Shown piece after piece: positions 34,614-44,144 of a stretch of 64,000 nt of DNA. The notes under the pieces were generated by a model that made no database searches, had not been told where the DNA came from, and was given only the letters and a program-made list of their open reading frames with translations. Both the position numbers and the translations under genes were made by a program. The stretch comes from Lusitaniella coriacea LEGE 07157 (lineage in GTDB: Bacteria; Cyanobacteriota; Cyanobacteriia; Cyanobacteriales; Spirulinaceae), in assembly GCF_015207425.1 (NCBI RefSeq), contig NZ_JADEWZ010000001.1:186001-250000 (forward strand), read 5' to 3'. Each line of letters begins with the position of its first letter. The stretch's first letter is position 1.

Positions 34614-35807
34614 ATGAGCGAATCATCGAGACGCATTTGCATTCTAGGGGGTGGCTTTGGCGGACTCTATACGGCACTGCGCCTGAGCGAGCTGCCCTGG
34701 GAACCTTCCTGCAAACCGGAAATTATTTTAATCGATCGGCGCGATCGCTTTCTGTTTTCCCCCCTGCTCTACGAGTTGATTAGCGGGGAGTTGCAAACTT
34801 GGGAAATTGCACCACCGTTTGTGGAATTGCTAGAAAATACGGGAGTGACGTTCAAACAAGCTCGCGCGATCGACATCAATTTTGAAGAACGACAGATTCA
34901 CCTCGCCGAACAATCGCCCCTATCCTACGACCAGTTGGTGTTGGGCATTGGCGGCAAAACCCCCTTCAAGGGCATTCCCGGAGTCGCAGACCACGCGCTG
35001 CCCTTCCGCACCCTTGAAGATGCCTATTCTCTCAACGAACGCCTGCGAGCTTTAGAATGCTCCGATCGCGATAAAATCCGCGTGGCGATTGTTGGAGGCG
35101 GTTATAGCGGGGTTGAGTTGGCGTGTAAGGTGGCGGATCGTTTAGGAGAACGCGGTCGCTTGCGCATTATCGATCGCGGAACCGAAATTTTGCACGATTC
35201 CCCGGAGTTTAATCGCGAGACAGCCCAAAAAGCCTTAGAAGAGCGCGGGGTTTGGCTCGATCTCGAAACCACTGTCGATTCCCTAGAAGCAGACTCGATT
35301 TCCTTAAAATATAAAGAACAAGTCGATGAAATCCCCGTGGATATCGTCTTGTGGACGGTGGGAACCCAAGCGCCGGATTTGATTCAATCTTTTCCCTTAA
35401 AGCGCGATCGCGCGGAGTTACTCATCACAACCCCCACCCTACAACTAATCGACCGTCCGGAGATTTTTGCAGTGGGCGATGTGGCAAGCTGTCAAGATGC
35501 CACAGGACAAAAGGTTCCAGCCACCGCCCAGGTTGCCATCCAACAGGCAGACTACTGCGCTTGGAATCTGTGGGCTTCTCTAACGAACCGTCCTCTGCTA
35601 CCCTTCCGTTATCAACCCTTGGGAGAAATGATGGCGTTAGGCATCGAGAATGCGACGGTATCCGGTTTAGGGGTGAAACTGGAGGGAAGAGCTGCCCATC
35701 TCGCGCGCAGACTTGCCTACCTTTATCGCTTGCCAACCCTCAAACACCAACTCACCGTTGGGTTAAACTGGATGGCGCAGCCACTAAGGGAATTGTTATC
35801 CCCGTAG
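34614..35807 (+). CDS. ndbB: Type II NAD(P)H dehydrogenase, NdbB-like
   Basis: 397 residues. Two dinucleotide-binding sites: FAD site ICILGGGFGGLYTALRL (8-24) and NAD(P) site VAIVGGGYSGVELACKVA near the middle; then AVGDVAS, which binds FAD. The closest family I know is NdbB/NDC1, which in Synechocystis reduces demethylphylloquinone and feeds electrons to quinones at the membrane. The assignment to NdbB rather than NdbA/C rests on the DRRDRFLFSPLLYELI and TWEIAPPFVELL blocks. Single-copy type II enzymes are not proton-pumping. Confidence 0.8.
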   Translation: MSESSRRICILGGGFGGLYTALRLSELPWEPSCKPEIILIDRRDRFLFSPLLYELISGELQTWEIAPPFVELLENTGVTFKQARAIDINFEERQIHLAEQSPLSYDQLVLGIGGKTPFKGIPGVADHALPFRTLEDAYSLNERLRALECSDRDKIRVAIVGGGYSGVELACKVADRLGERGRLRIIDRGTEILHDSPEFNRETAQKALEERGVWLDLETTVDSLEADSISLKYKEQVDEIPVDIVLWTVGTQAPDLIQSFPLKRDRAELLITTPTLQLIDRPEIFAVGDVASCQDATGQKVPATAQVAIQQADYCAWNLWASLTNRPLLPFRYQPLGEMMALGIENATVSGLGVKLEGRAAHLARRLAYLYRLPTLKHQLTVGLNWMAQPLRELLSP

Positions 35808-35823
35808 GGAATTTAAAGTCCAG

Positions 35824-36483
35824 ATGCACAAACCGAAAGTCATTTTTTTAGATGCAGTGGGAACGCTGTTTGGGGTGCGCGGTAGCGTGGGGGAAGTGTA
35901 CGGCGCGATCGCGCGCGACTTTGGAGTCGATCTCCCTTGCGATCGCCTCAACCAAGCCTTCTCCCAAAGTTTCAAAGAATCTAAACCCTTGAGTTTTCCG
36001 GGGATGGAACTGATCGAAATTCCCGAAAAAGAATTTGAGTGGTGGCAAGCTATTACAACAGCAACCTTTGAGAAAATCGGGGCGCGCGATCGTTTTTCCG
36101 ATTTTGGCGCGTTTTTCAACAAACTCTACGGACACTTTGCCACGCCCGCACCCTGGCAAGTCTATCAAGACATTCTGCCCGTCCTCGACACCTGGAGAAA
36201 AGAGAAAATCGAGTTGGGAATCATCTCCAATTTCGACTCCCGCCTCCACGCCGTCCTAGAAAGTTTAGACTTGGGGAAATACTTTCAAAGTATTACCATT
36301 TCCTCTTGTACTGGGGTTGCCAAACCCAATACGGAGATTTTCGCGATCGCGCTGGCAAAACACGACTGTCCCCCCGAACAAGCTTGGCATATCGGCGACA
36401 GCATCGAAGAAGACTACCGCGGCGCTCAAGCAGCCGGACTCAAGGCTATTTGGCTGAAGCGTTCGGATCGCCTTGAAGGTTAA
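35824..36483 (+). CDS. HAD-superfamily hydrolase, subfamily IA
   Basis: 219 residues. Motif I IFLDAVGTLFG (nucleophile Asp, with Ala-Val-Gly instead of the common Thr-Xaa), cap domain of helices, motif II LGIISNFDS, motif III Lys near VAKPNTEIF, and motif IV HIGDSIEEDYRGAQAAGL. It should be a small-molecule phosphatase similar to the REG-2-like group. It is 16 bp from the ndbB stop, so likely co-transcribed. Substrate unknown. Confidence 0.87.
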   Translation: MHKPKVIFLDAVGTLFGVRGSVGEVYGAIARDFGVDLPCDRLNQAFSQSFKESKPLSFPGMELIEIPEKEFEWWQAITTATFEKIGARDRFSDFGAFFNKLYGHFATPAPWQVYQDILPVLDTWRKEKIELGIISNFDSRLHAVLESLDLGKYFQSITISSCTGVAKPNTEIFAIALAKHDCPPEQAWHIGDSIEEDYRGAQAAGLKAIWLKRSDRLEG

Positions 36484-36609
36484 GACTTTATGAACTTCTC
36501 AGCAAACGAAAATTGCCGACAACCAACCATCACCCCTCAAGGAATGGTCATTAGAATTATTCGCTGCGCGCAAAAATTTCGGCTATCTTGAAATGAAATT
36601 GACGTTCAA

Positions 36610-37536
36610 ATGGGAGGGATTGCCTTGGATAGTGCCAGCCATCAGAAAATATTAGGCTATTTCATCGAAGAAGCGAAAGAACACTTGGAAACCCTCGAAC
36701 AAGGGTTGATGGATTTGACATCAGTGGTCAACGATCCCGAAAAAATCAACGAAATGTTCCGAGCAGCCCACTCCATCAAAGGAGGAGCGGCTATGCTGGG
36801 CTATAACAGCATTCAAAAAACAGCCCACCGCTTAGAAGATTGTTTTAAAATCCTTAGAGAGCAAGATGTTCCAGTCGATCGGGAATTAGAAAACTTATTT
36901 TTTAAAGTGTACGACACGCTACACGAATTGCTCGACCAATTGGAAGGTCCCTTTGGCTTACAGGATGAAGAAGCAAAAAACATCGTCAAAGCCGCAGAAC
37001 CCGATTTTGTGAGATTGCAGGATTATCTTCAGAAACTCGTTGGCAGCGATGCAACGTTACCTGGGGTTGAAATGCCCCAAATTCCCCAATCCGTCGCACC
37101 TTCCCCCGCCGAAATGGACTTTACCGTTCAAGTAAAAGCGATTCTAAAAGAGATGTTGCAACTCTTCAAAAAGAAATCCAACGCTCAGAATCGAAAAGAA
37201 ATAAAAGACTTTTGCGTAAAACTTGCTAAATTAGCACCCAAGGAAAAAGGTTGGCAGCTTTTAACAAATAATGCTTATAAAGCCATTTCTAATCCAAAAT
37301 TTACGTACCGAACCTTAGCTCCGATAATTATCAAAGAAATTAAACAAGGTGGGGATCTCATTGCTCTCGGACAAGGAAATAGCGTCGAACCTAGTCCCGA
37401 CTTAAAGCGTCTTGCAACGGCAAAAGTTCCTCAAATTTTAATCCCCATCGAACCGAAAGAAGCTGCAAAAACCCTAAAGCATACTTTCAACGCCAAACAA
37501 ATCTCTCAACTCGTTCAATTACTCGGCGTAAAATAG
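36610..37536 (+). CDS. Hpt-domain protein
   Basis: 308 residues. An N-terminal histidine-phosphotransfer domain (about 10-130) has the key block FRAAHSIKGGAAMLGYNSIQKTAHRLED, where His is the phospho-acceptor. The second half (about 170-308) is helical, ends in LKHTFNAKQISQLVQLL and matches nothing I know. No kinase domain follows, so this is a free Hpt relay protein, perhaps linked to type IV pilus-type chemotaxis. ATG at 36610 precedes GGGAGG, so a TTG at 36625 is a real alternative start. Confidence 0.8.
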   Translation: MGGIALDSASHQKILGYFIEEAKEHLETLEQGLMDLTSVVNDPEKINEMFRAAHSIKGGAAMLGYNSIQKTAHRLEDCFKILREQDVPVDRELENLFFKVYDTLHELLDQLEGPFGLQDEEAKNIVKAAEPDFVRLQDYLQKLVGSDATLPGVEMPQIPQSVAPSPAEMDFTVQVKAILKEMLQLFKKKSNAQNRKEIKDFCVKLAKLAPKEKGWQLLTNNAYKAISNPKFTYRTLAPIIIKEIKQGGDLIALGQGNSVEPSPDLKRLATAKVPQILIPIEPKEAAKTLKHTFNAKQISQLVQLLGVK

Positions 37537-37574
37537 AATCAGGCATTTTTACTCTGTCTAAACGCTTTTTCCTA

Positions 37575-38021
37575 ATGGATGATATTACCAACTACTACCT
37601 GGTTACCGATAATATTGCCACATCGGGACAACCGAACCCCGAACAATTTCAAGCCATTGCAGAAGCGGGTTATGAAGTAATTATCAATTTGGCAATGCCG
37701 ACATCGGATAATGCGTTGGCGGATGAAGGTGCTATTGTTACGCAGTTAGGAATGAGTTACATTCATCTCCCTGTTGTTTGGGAAGCACCTAAACTCGATG
37801 AAGTTCGGCTGTTTTTCGGCATCATGCAAGTGTTTGAAGATCGCAAAGTTTGGGTGCATTGCGCGTTGAATATGAGGGTGTCTTGTTTCCTGTATTTATA
37901 TCAAAAGCACGTCCTTGAATTCCCTGACGCGCGATCGCGCGTTCCCATGATTAATCTTTGGCAACCCAATCCAGTATGGCAAAAATTAATCCAAGAGGCT
38001 GAATCTGCTTTTGCTCAATAA
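37575..38021 (+). CDS. DUF442-type protein tyrosine phosphatase-like
   Basis: 148 residues. ITNYYLVTDNIATSGQPNPEQFQAIAEAGYEVIINLAMP is the N-terminal block of the DUF442/beta-lactamase-hydrolase-like phosphatases. The active-site loop reads VHCALNMRVS; the spacing from Cys to Arg is four residues, not the five of classical protein tyrosine phosphatases, though this seems usual in this subgroup (CAxN-x-R-V-S). It may act on small sulfur or phosphate substrates. It lies 38 bp after the Hpt gene and 24 bp before the DRE-TIM gene, suggesting an operon. Confidence 0.75.
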   Translation: MDDITNYYLVTDNIATSGQPNPEQFQAIAEAGYEVIINLAMPTSDNALADEGAIVTQLGMSYIHLPVVWEAPKLDEVRLFFGIMQVFEDRKVWVHCALNMRVSCFLYLYQKHVLEFPDARSRVPMINLWQPNPVWQKLIQEAESAFAQ

Positions 38022-38045
38022 AAAACGCGATCATTTGAAAGTTTA

Positions 38046-38888
38046 ATGAGCGAAAAATCCCCCACCAAAATTAATATTTTTGATACCACCCTGCGCGACG
38101 GAGAATTAACGCCGGAGGTGACGATGAACCTTCAACAAAAAATTGAAATCGCCCAGCTTCAGGAAGCAATAGGTGTTGACATTATTGAAGTGGGGTATCC
38201 CGGCGCTTTTCCCAAAGACTTTGACGAAGTTTTAGCATTAGCAAAAATAATTAAAAATTCCACGGTTTGCGGTTTGGCGAGTTCAAAATCTAGCGAAATC
38301 GAACGAGTAGCAGAGGCAATTAAACCGGCAAATCGCGGCAGAATTCATCTCTATTCAACAGTTAACCTTAAAGATCGCTCGCAAACTCTAAAAAATCATG
38401 CATTGAACCTCATTAAAAATAGTATTACTCTCGCAAGAAACTATTGTGATGATGTTGAATGGTCTGCTTTTGATGCCGCACGCAGCGATCGCGGTTTTTT
38501 ATGCAAATCCGTCGAACTAGCCATCAGCAGTGGCGCAACAACCGTCAGCATTCCCGATAGTTTTGGTTCTTTAACCCCAGAGGAATTTTCAGAATTAATT
38601 GCAACAGTTGTCAATCAAGTTCCCAATATCGATCGCGCGATCCTCTCCGTTCACTGTCATAACGATCGCGGTTTTGCCGTGGAAAACTCCCTCGCAGCAC
38701 TCCCCCACGGCGTTCGACAAATTGAATGTTCCGTAAATGGGTTGGGTGCAAGGAAAGGGAATGCCGATCTCTCGCAAATCGTGATCGCGCTATCCCCCTC
38801 TCCCGACTACTTTACAGATATTAATCCAGAATCGTGCAACAATGTATCTCAACTCGTCACTCAAATAACAGGTATCGAACCGCCTTAA
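38046..38888 (+). CDS. Short DRE-TIM metallolyase (isopropylmalate synthase-like)
   Basis: 280 residues. The TIM-barrel motifs are FDTTLRDGE (12-20; Asp13 metal ligand, Arg17/Asp18), HCHND (about 201-205) and VNGLGARKGNADL. Homologues condense acetyl-CoA with 2-oxoacids (LeuA, homocitrate, citramalate synthases) or cleave 3-hydroxyacids (HMG-CoA lyase). DGEQ is DGEL here. It lacks the ~120-residue regulatory domain of LeuA. Its stop codon overlaps that of the convergent PP-loop gene on TTAA (38885-38888). Substrate unknown; the pair may form a small pathway. Confidence 0.75.
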   Translation: MSEKSPTKINIFDTTLRDGELTPEVTMNLQQKIEIAQLQEAIGVDIIEVGYPGAFPKDFDEVLALAKIIKNSTVCGLASSKSSEIERVAEAIKPANRGRIHLYSTVNLKDRSQTLKNHALNLIKNSITLARNYCDDVEWSAFDAARSDRGFLCKSVELAISSGATTVSIPDSFGSLTPEEFSELIATVVNQVPNIDRAILSVHCHNDRGFAVENSLAALPHGVRQIECSVNGLGARKGNADLSQIVIALSPSPDYFTDINPESCNNVSQLVTQITGIEPP

Positions 38889-40210
38889 GTCACGCGATCG
38901 CTAGAAGGCGGATAATTCAACTCCTCCTCCCCATTAAACATCAATTCAATTCGGCGCTGCAATCTCCCCGCCTTTGCCTTAAACCGATTCACTTTGAGCT
39001 TTTCTTGCAACCAATCCCCTTGACGTTGTATTGGTTGAACGAGCATTACCGATGTCATAGAACCGATCAATTGACCAAAAGTTTGCTCCTGCAAAAAGAT
39101 CGCACACTTTGCCGTTTCAATCTTACGAGAAAGCGTCTTCACAATCTGCGTTTCTGCACCCGCTTCCCTCGCCAAATCTAAAATTGCTTCTGCATGAGCG
39201 AGATCGTGTTCGTCCTTAATTTCCAGAATTTTATCCCAATTCTTCGGCAGTGAATTAGGGAACGTTTGGAACATCGACAACTTTCCTGAAATTTCCAACG
39301 GAAGCATCGTTCTGACGCACTTCGTACACTTGCCACAATTCCCTGCACCGCCATAATTCTTTAAACACACCCTCAAATACTTCATTGCCAGTGCATTTTG
39401 CGTTAAAAACTTTGCCGTTTTTTCTGCTCTTTCCACTTCCGAACCATCATGAACCAGTTCGGTATTTTCTGTTGACCATAAATGATCGATCAACGGACTG
39501 CTTCCCCAATGAAAAATCTTTTTATAGGAATCCGTTGAAGGTAATAAAACAGAATTGAATCCTCCAGATAGCGAAAGCGCAACCGAAGCTAGAGCCGCAC
39601 CATGATAATACAATCCCCATTTCAAAGGAAAATGACTGCGGATATTCGTTTCGCCAAAAACAACATCAATATTAGTTGCTCGTGCAACCTCTTCAATTCT
39701 TTGATTCACCTCTTGTTCGCGATCGTCTTTGTAGTAAGACAAGGGGAACTCAATCCCCTTCATATGAATCAAATGAGAGATTTTGGGTAATAAAGGATTA
39801 TTTGGGTGAATGTGTTTATGGAACGTGTAAAAAGAATCAACACCCAAAGAAAAGAACGCACCAACATGACTCCTATTCGGTAATTTTCGCTTAACGACAT
39901 TACGAGCAAAAACCAAAATTTGTTTAAAATTTTCTGGATGCCACTGACAAAAAATATCCTGAATCTTTCGGGTATTGCGAAACAGCTTTTCTGAAATTGG
40001 CGGTTCTATTTCTAGACTTTCTCCCATTTCCATTGCAGGAAGCAGCAATGCCGGAACAAACGCATCTGCATCTTCACTTAAACAGTCAGCAAATCTTTTA
40101 GGGTACTCAAAATAGATTTCTATCTCTTTACATAAAGTCTCAACCTCAATAGTGCCAATTATTCGCACGCGATTGTTATCAATTTTTTTCTCAATAGATT
40201 TTAATTTCAT
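38885..40210 (-). CDS. PP-loop (QueC/ExsB-like) adenylating protein
   Basis: 441 residues. The P-loop of the adenine nucleotide alpha-hydrolase class is SLGVDS (121-126, usually SGGxDS). Cys282 and Cys292-x2-Cys295-x2-Cys298 (NCGKCTKCVR) make a probable zinc site like the one near the end of QueC. The N-terminus and the ~130-residue C-terminus are helical and unfamiliar. Such enzymes activate a carboxylate or amide by adenylation using ATP. It is transcribed alone from a long AT-rich upstream region. Exact reaction unknown. Confidence 0.65.
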   Translation of the reverse strand: MKLKSIEKKIDNNRVRIIGTIEVETLCKEIEIYFEYPKRFADCLSEDADAFVPALLLPAMEMGESLEIEPPISEKLFRNTRKIQDIFCQWHPENFKQILVFARNVVKRKLPNRSHVGAFFSLGVDSFYTFHKHIHPNNPLLPKISHLIHMKGIEFPLSYYKDDREQEVNQRIEEVARATNIDVVFGETNIRSHFPLKWGLYYHGAALASVALSLSGGFNSVLLPSTDSYKKIFHWGSSPLIDHLWSTENTELVHDGSEVERAEKTAKFLTQNALAMKYLRVCLKNYGGAGNCGKCTKCVRTMLPLEISGKLSMFQTFPNSLPKNWDKILEIKDEHDLAHAEAILDLAREAGAETQIVKTLSRKIETAKCAIFLQEQTFGQLIGSMTSVMLVQPIQRQGDWLQEKLKVNRFKAKAGRLQRRIELMFNGEEELNYPPSSDRVT

Positions 40211-40824
40211 GTCTTTTCCTCAAGAGTAAAATGTACTACGCCAAATAAACAATTGACGAAATACTGCTAATACAGGTATTTGTATTAACAAGATCGCTAG
40301 TCTTGCGAAGAGAGATGTTTTTAATTTGCCAGTTGTCAATAGCAAAAAAATTGAACTTCTAGTTACTAGCAACTATAACGGGAAATCTTAAGAACTCCTA
40401 GTCTATTTACACCTTCTTTACCAAGAAAAAATAGTATTAACTTTCTTGAATCGCGTGTAAACACATAAGTAATTACCACAAAACCAATATCTTTTCGGGC
40501 ATTTTTCTGATTTGGAAGGGAAACATCTCGCATCGTCTAAAATAAAGTTTCTGTGAACTGAGTGTTTTTTGCTTGACAAAAAGAGTTGTTTGTGTAAGTA
40601 CCAATGAGTCTTGTGAGATGTGCCAGCGTTCCTCGCGCTGTATCTCCGTACCAATAAAACAGAAGAGAGTATGTTATTTGCTCAAGGGTAGAGGTAAGCG
40701 CTAACATCAAATTACTTTTGCGTTACGAGACTGAACGATTTCTAAAACTCGTTACGAAGGAAGCGAACAATCAGATATTTTCCACGCAATTAGCAATTTT
40801 TGAAACCTACCTTATTCAATTAAT
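40211..40824. other. 614-bp AT-rich intergenic region
   Basis: It lies upstream of the leftward PP-loop gene and downstream of the leftward PEP-CTERM gene. It must contain the promoter of the former. A 78-codon leftward frame (40418-40654) has no homology I recognise. No RNA or strong hairpin seen. Confidence 0.4.
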
Positions 40825-41478
40825 CTATTTGCTATCTTCACCTAAATTTCCTTTTTTCTGTTTGCGCTTGAGCAATGAACCCGTACCCAAAACGCCAACA
40901 GCAAAGAGGCTCACTACAGAAGCAGGTTCGGGAACATCTACACCTAGGGAAAGTTCAGCACGAGATACAATAGCATCATCTCGATAAACAAAGGGAAGTT
41001 TGCCTTTATTCTCATTGAAAACTTTTGTTAGTTGGCTAGAGCTGTAGAAATCCAGCAAATTGATAAAGACATCCTGCTTTTTCCCCACCTCAAGATTGTG
41101 AATAATATCAGTATTGATGAACTTTAATCCGTCAATTTTAAATTCATCAGTATCGATAAGGGAGCTTTTGGGGGTCAGATCTAAAATGAGTCCTGCTTGA
41201 AAGACAGATTTTACATTTTTAACTGGAGAAAAATCAAAAGTCCAAGTTGTCTCCTCGTCTACTCCATCACCGACTATTGGACGGAAAGGATCTGGTTTAA
41301 TTAGAAAATCTCCATTGTAGACAGGGGAACCATCCGTTGAAATGCTAGGATTTTCAAATCCCAAAGCTTTTTCTACAGGAAGAATTTTTTTCAGCGCAAG
41401 TGCTTCTCCTGTTGTTGCAAAACCAATTGTTGTAACCGTCGCAGTCAATATTCCAAGATTTTTCATTAAAGACATCAT
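40825..41478 (-). CDS. PEP-CTERM sorted secreted protein
   Basis: 217 residues. A signal peptide (ILTATVTTIGFATTGEALA) precedes a beta-rich body with several short TWTFDFSP-like strands. The end is a PEP-CTERM tag: VPEPAS, a hydrophobic helix and RKQKK. In cyanobacteria this tag is handled by an exosortase and goes with extracellular polysaccharide. The ATG at 41478 is chosen since GAGGAA sits 7 nt before it. No exosortase is adjacent. Confidence 0.8.
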   Translation of the reverse strand: MMSLMKNLGILTATVTTIGFATTGEALALKKILPVEKALGFENPSISTDGSPVYNGDFLIKPDPFRPIVGDGVDEETTWTFDFSPVKNVKSVFQAGLILDLTPKSSLIDTDEFKIDGLKFINTDIIHNLEVGKKQDVFINLLDFYSSSQLTKVFNENKGKLPFVYRDDAIVSRAELSLGVDVPEPASVVSLFAVGVLGTGSLLKRKQKKGNLGEDSK

Positions 41479-41940
41479 TTCTTTCTTCCTCTGTATGACT
41501 TGACTTGTATTTTTGATAGAGAAAACTTCACCAAACACCACTTACGGTAAACCTAAAAGCGCGTGTAGATGAAATAGTTGGTATTGACAATGCCAACTTA
41601 TTGCTGATGCAAATTGAAGTGGCGATTATCTTCTCTACTTATTTATGGCTTTCCCGAAAGAGATGTGACACACTTTAGGGAAATTTTTGGAGATGGCTAA
41701 GAGAATTTCTTCTTTTCACAAAAATTCATATCTGCGAAATCTCATGAATAACCAGTGTTTTCGCGCTTGTAATTGGAGGAAACAGGTTGGACTTCGGGGA
41801 AATACTGTCACACTTTTAAGTAAAAACCCATAAAACTGTAGTAGAAGAAGCCCGAAAAATCTATAAAATACCACGATCTTTGAGTGTGACTGGGGAAATG
41901 TTCGACAACTAAGCATTAGGGACACATATAAAAATGTGAT
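41479..41940. other. Divergent control region, PEP-CTERM and sigma-like genes
   Basis: 462 bp between two divergent starts. It is AT-rich. I see no RNA gene. TATAAAAATGTG just before the sigma-like gene could include a -10 box, but the start of transcription cannot be set from sequence. Confidence 0.35.
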
Positions 41941-42585
41941 ATGGACGATTTAGACAGAAAGAAAACGCTGTGCGAACTCGAACAGTTTGCGAGGAATGCA
42001 ATTTTGGACTCAAATAAAGATATTCACTTAATTCTTCCCTTTATTAAGTTCCAACTGTATCGCTTTAGACTTTATCCTCAATATGATGTACATGAGGTTT
42101 TTACAGAAGCCTATTGTCGAGCGAGAAATTGTATTCGTTTTTGCGAGGAAGAACGATTCAGAAAGCTTTCTGAAAATATTCCAGGGTGGTTTAAGGCAAC
42201 AATTTTCAATATCGTCCGCGAATATAAAAAAAATTGTCAATCTTATTCAAATTGCGCTGAAAAAGCAAAGAATCTGAGCGATACAACTATCCCTGATTTG
42301 GAGATAGATAATTATTCTAATCCAGAGAATTTGGAAAGACTGAAAGAAGGTCTTACAGCTCTCAGACCGGAGGATCGCTCGATTCTCTATTTGAGATTTG
42401 TTATGGAATGGAGTTGGAAGGAAATTGGTGATGATTTGTTGCGTTGTGGTTTTTTTCCAGACCGACAAAATGATAGCGGTTTTTGGGCATTTCTTCGCAA
42501 GCGAGGGGAACGAACATTAAACCGATTGCGCCGAAACTTTTTTTCCGAACAACTGTTGGCAACGACTCATCTAAGCGAGCATTAA
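41941..42585 (+). CDS. Sigma-70 family-like protein
   Basis: 214 residues. The middle to end shows a sigma region 4-like helix-turn-helix: LTALRPEDRSILYLRFVMEWSWKEIGDDLL, and the N-terminal FIKFQLYRFRLYPQYDVHEVFTEAYCRARN resembles region 2 (helical, aromatic). It looks like an ECF-type or degenerate sigma factor found in some cyanobacteria; DNA-binding specificity is unknown. It ends 4 bp before the glycosyltransferase start, so the two form a unit. Confidence 0.6.
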   Translation: MDDLDRKKTLCELEQFARNAILDSNKDIHLILPFIKFQLYRFRLYPQYDVHEVFTEAYCRARNCIRFCEEERFRKLSENIPGWFKATIFNIVREYKKNCQSYSNCAEKAKNLSDTTIPDLEIDNYSNPENLERLKEGLTALRPEDRSILYLRFVMEWSWKEIGDDLLRCGFFPDRQNDSGFWAFLRKRGERTLNRLRRNFFSEQLLATTHLSEH

Positions 42586-42589
42586 TCCC

Positions 42590-43834
42590 GTGAAGACAAC
42601 GTTTAGTATTGTTATTACAACCTATAATCGCCTTCTATTTCTCAAGCAGGCGGTTGCATCGGCACTCTCTCAAACGCTTCCATGCGAAATCATTGTGATT
42701 GACGATTGTTCCCAAGATGGTACTCAGGAGTACGTTCAACACTTGGAAAACCGCGTCGTTTATCACCGCAATTCTACTAGTCAAGGATGGGGAAAGTGCG
42801 TGAATATTGGGGTGGAATTGGCTGGTGGAGAATGGATTAAATTTCTCGATGATGATGATTATCTTGCTCCCCATTGTATTGAAGAAATGAGTCGCGCGAT
42901 CGCGGCGTTTCCGGAATCGGTTATTCTCTCTTGTCAAGCAATTCGAGTCAACGAAACCCGAACCGAATTAAACATAACACCCCAAGTGGGAAGCGGCGAG
43001 GCGGTTCGCGTTCTCCAAGAGGATATCCACTATCAAATGCTTTTTGACCGCCTTCCCTTTGGTACAACGGTGCAAGTCGCAGCGAAAAAAGTAGCGTTCT
43101 TGAATTCTGGGGGATGGAATTCCCAACTCGCGGATAGTGGTTTTGAGGCGATTGATAGCTGGGTCAGAATTGCGGAGTATGGCGACGGGATTTTCGTCAA
43201 TCAGCCTCTAGGTTATCGCCGGCTTTGGTGGGGGAATATTTCGCAACAGCGTAGTATCCAAGAGCGACTTAATGCCAATATTACGCTCAAACACAATATT
43301 TATTCTCTCGTCCACGAAAAATATCAGGCTAAACTTCCCGAAGATCGAGAGTGTCAAGAATTTCTCGAACTATACTGGGGGATGGTGGGCTTAAAACATG
43401 GCACGCTTAATGAAGCATGGCACGTTGCTCAACCTTCTTTATTTTCCTTTAAAGCCTGGAACCGATTGCTCCAAGTCATTTATATGAAAAAATTCCGGCA
43501 TCGGATTGATAGTGCTAGCTTAAATCGCTTAGAACAAATTGCGATAGAGTACTACAATCTTTCGGTTTGCTCTGAATTATCCGAATCAGAAATCGAGCGA
43601 ATAGAAGAGATTCTGAAAGAGGCTGAATCCGAACCGTGTTTGAGTCTTTTACTCGATGAGGTGGATTGTTTGGTTCTCAAACAGTTAAATTTTTTGGAGG
43701 AAGATGGCGATTACTATCAACAGCAGTCTGCCAAAATACGCAAGTTTATTGAAGAGACAATTGTTCCTGAATCTTCTGTACTTTTGAATTGCTGGAAAAA
43801 TACTGCTTGGGAAATTCGCGAGTTCCCTATTTAA
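42590..43834 (+). CDS. Family 2 glycosyltransferase
   Basis: 414 residues. The GT-A fold is at the N-terminus: FSIVITTYNRLLFLKQAVASALSQ, EIIVIDDCSQDGTQEYV, then WIKFLDDDDYL with the DXD-like Asp cluster. The C-terminal ~180 residues are helical and less conserved. It would transfer a sugar to a polysaccharide or protein at the cytoplasmic face. The GTG start at 42590 follows the stop of the sigma-like gene by 4 bp. Donor and acceptor unknown. Confidence 0.87.
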   Translation: MKTTFSIVITTYNRLLFLKQAVASALSQTLPCEIIVIDDCSQDGTQEYVQHLENRVVYHRNSTSQGWGKCVNIGVELAGGEWIKFLDDDDYLAPHCIEEMSRAIAAFPESVILSCQAIRVNETRTELNITPQVGSGEAVRVLQEDIHYQMLFDRLPFGTTVQVAAKKVAFLNSGGWNSQLADSGFEAIDSWVRIAEYGDGIFVNQPLGYRRLWWGNISQQRSIQERLNANITLKHNIYSLVHEKYQAKLPEDRECQEFLELYWGMVGLKHGTLNEAWHVAQPSLFSFKAWNRLLQVIYMKKFRHRIDSASLNRLEQIAIEYYNLSVCSELSESEIERIEEILKEAESEPCLSLLLDEVDCLVLKQLNFLEEDGDYYQQQSAKIRKFIEETIVPESSVLLNCWKNTAWEIREFPI

Positions 43835-43984
43835 TTAAGGATTAAAGCAATTTTCTAGAATATTTCACCCGCTTTGAGTTCGCATTCAAGGCTAGCAGCT
43901 TACGCGGTTTCATTCGTATCAACTCACCGAAAGATGAATTGGGGTATCTTCCCAAATAAATGTTAATAGCTTGATCGTATAAAA

Positions 43985-44058
43985 TCGGGATGACTGGATT
44001 TGAACCAGCGGCCCCTTCGTCCCGAACGAAGTGCGCTACCAAGCTGCGCTACATCCCG
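43985..44058 (-). tRNA. tRNA-Pro (anticodon CGG)
   Basis: The leftward strand folds as a cloverleaf: acceptor CGGGATG/CATCCCG, anticodon stem CTTCG/CGAAG with loop TTCGGGA (anticodon CGG, reading CCG), and T-arm loop GTTCAAATC. The discriminator is A. No CCA is encoded. Confidence 0.93.
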
Positions 44059-44101
44059 AAGCTACTCTTTTTAATCTTAACATCTCCCGCGCTTTTGACG
44101 T

Positions 44102-44124
44102 AAGGGTGCAGGCATTGCACCCTT
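44102..44124 (-). terminator. Hairpin after the Dps-like gene
   Basis: Stem AAGGGTGCA (44102-44110) pairs perfectly with TGCACCCTT (44116-44124) over a 5-nt loop, next to an ATTTT run. It lies 20 bp beyond the Dps stop, between it and the tRNA-Pro. Confidence 0.6.
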
Positions 44125-44144
44125 ATTTTGAAAACTAAAAGAGC

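Noticed and set aside
40418-40654. 78-codon leftward open frame in the AT-rich gap
   Set aside because: No recognisable motif or RBS, and its composition is like noncoding DNA.
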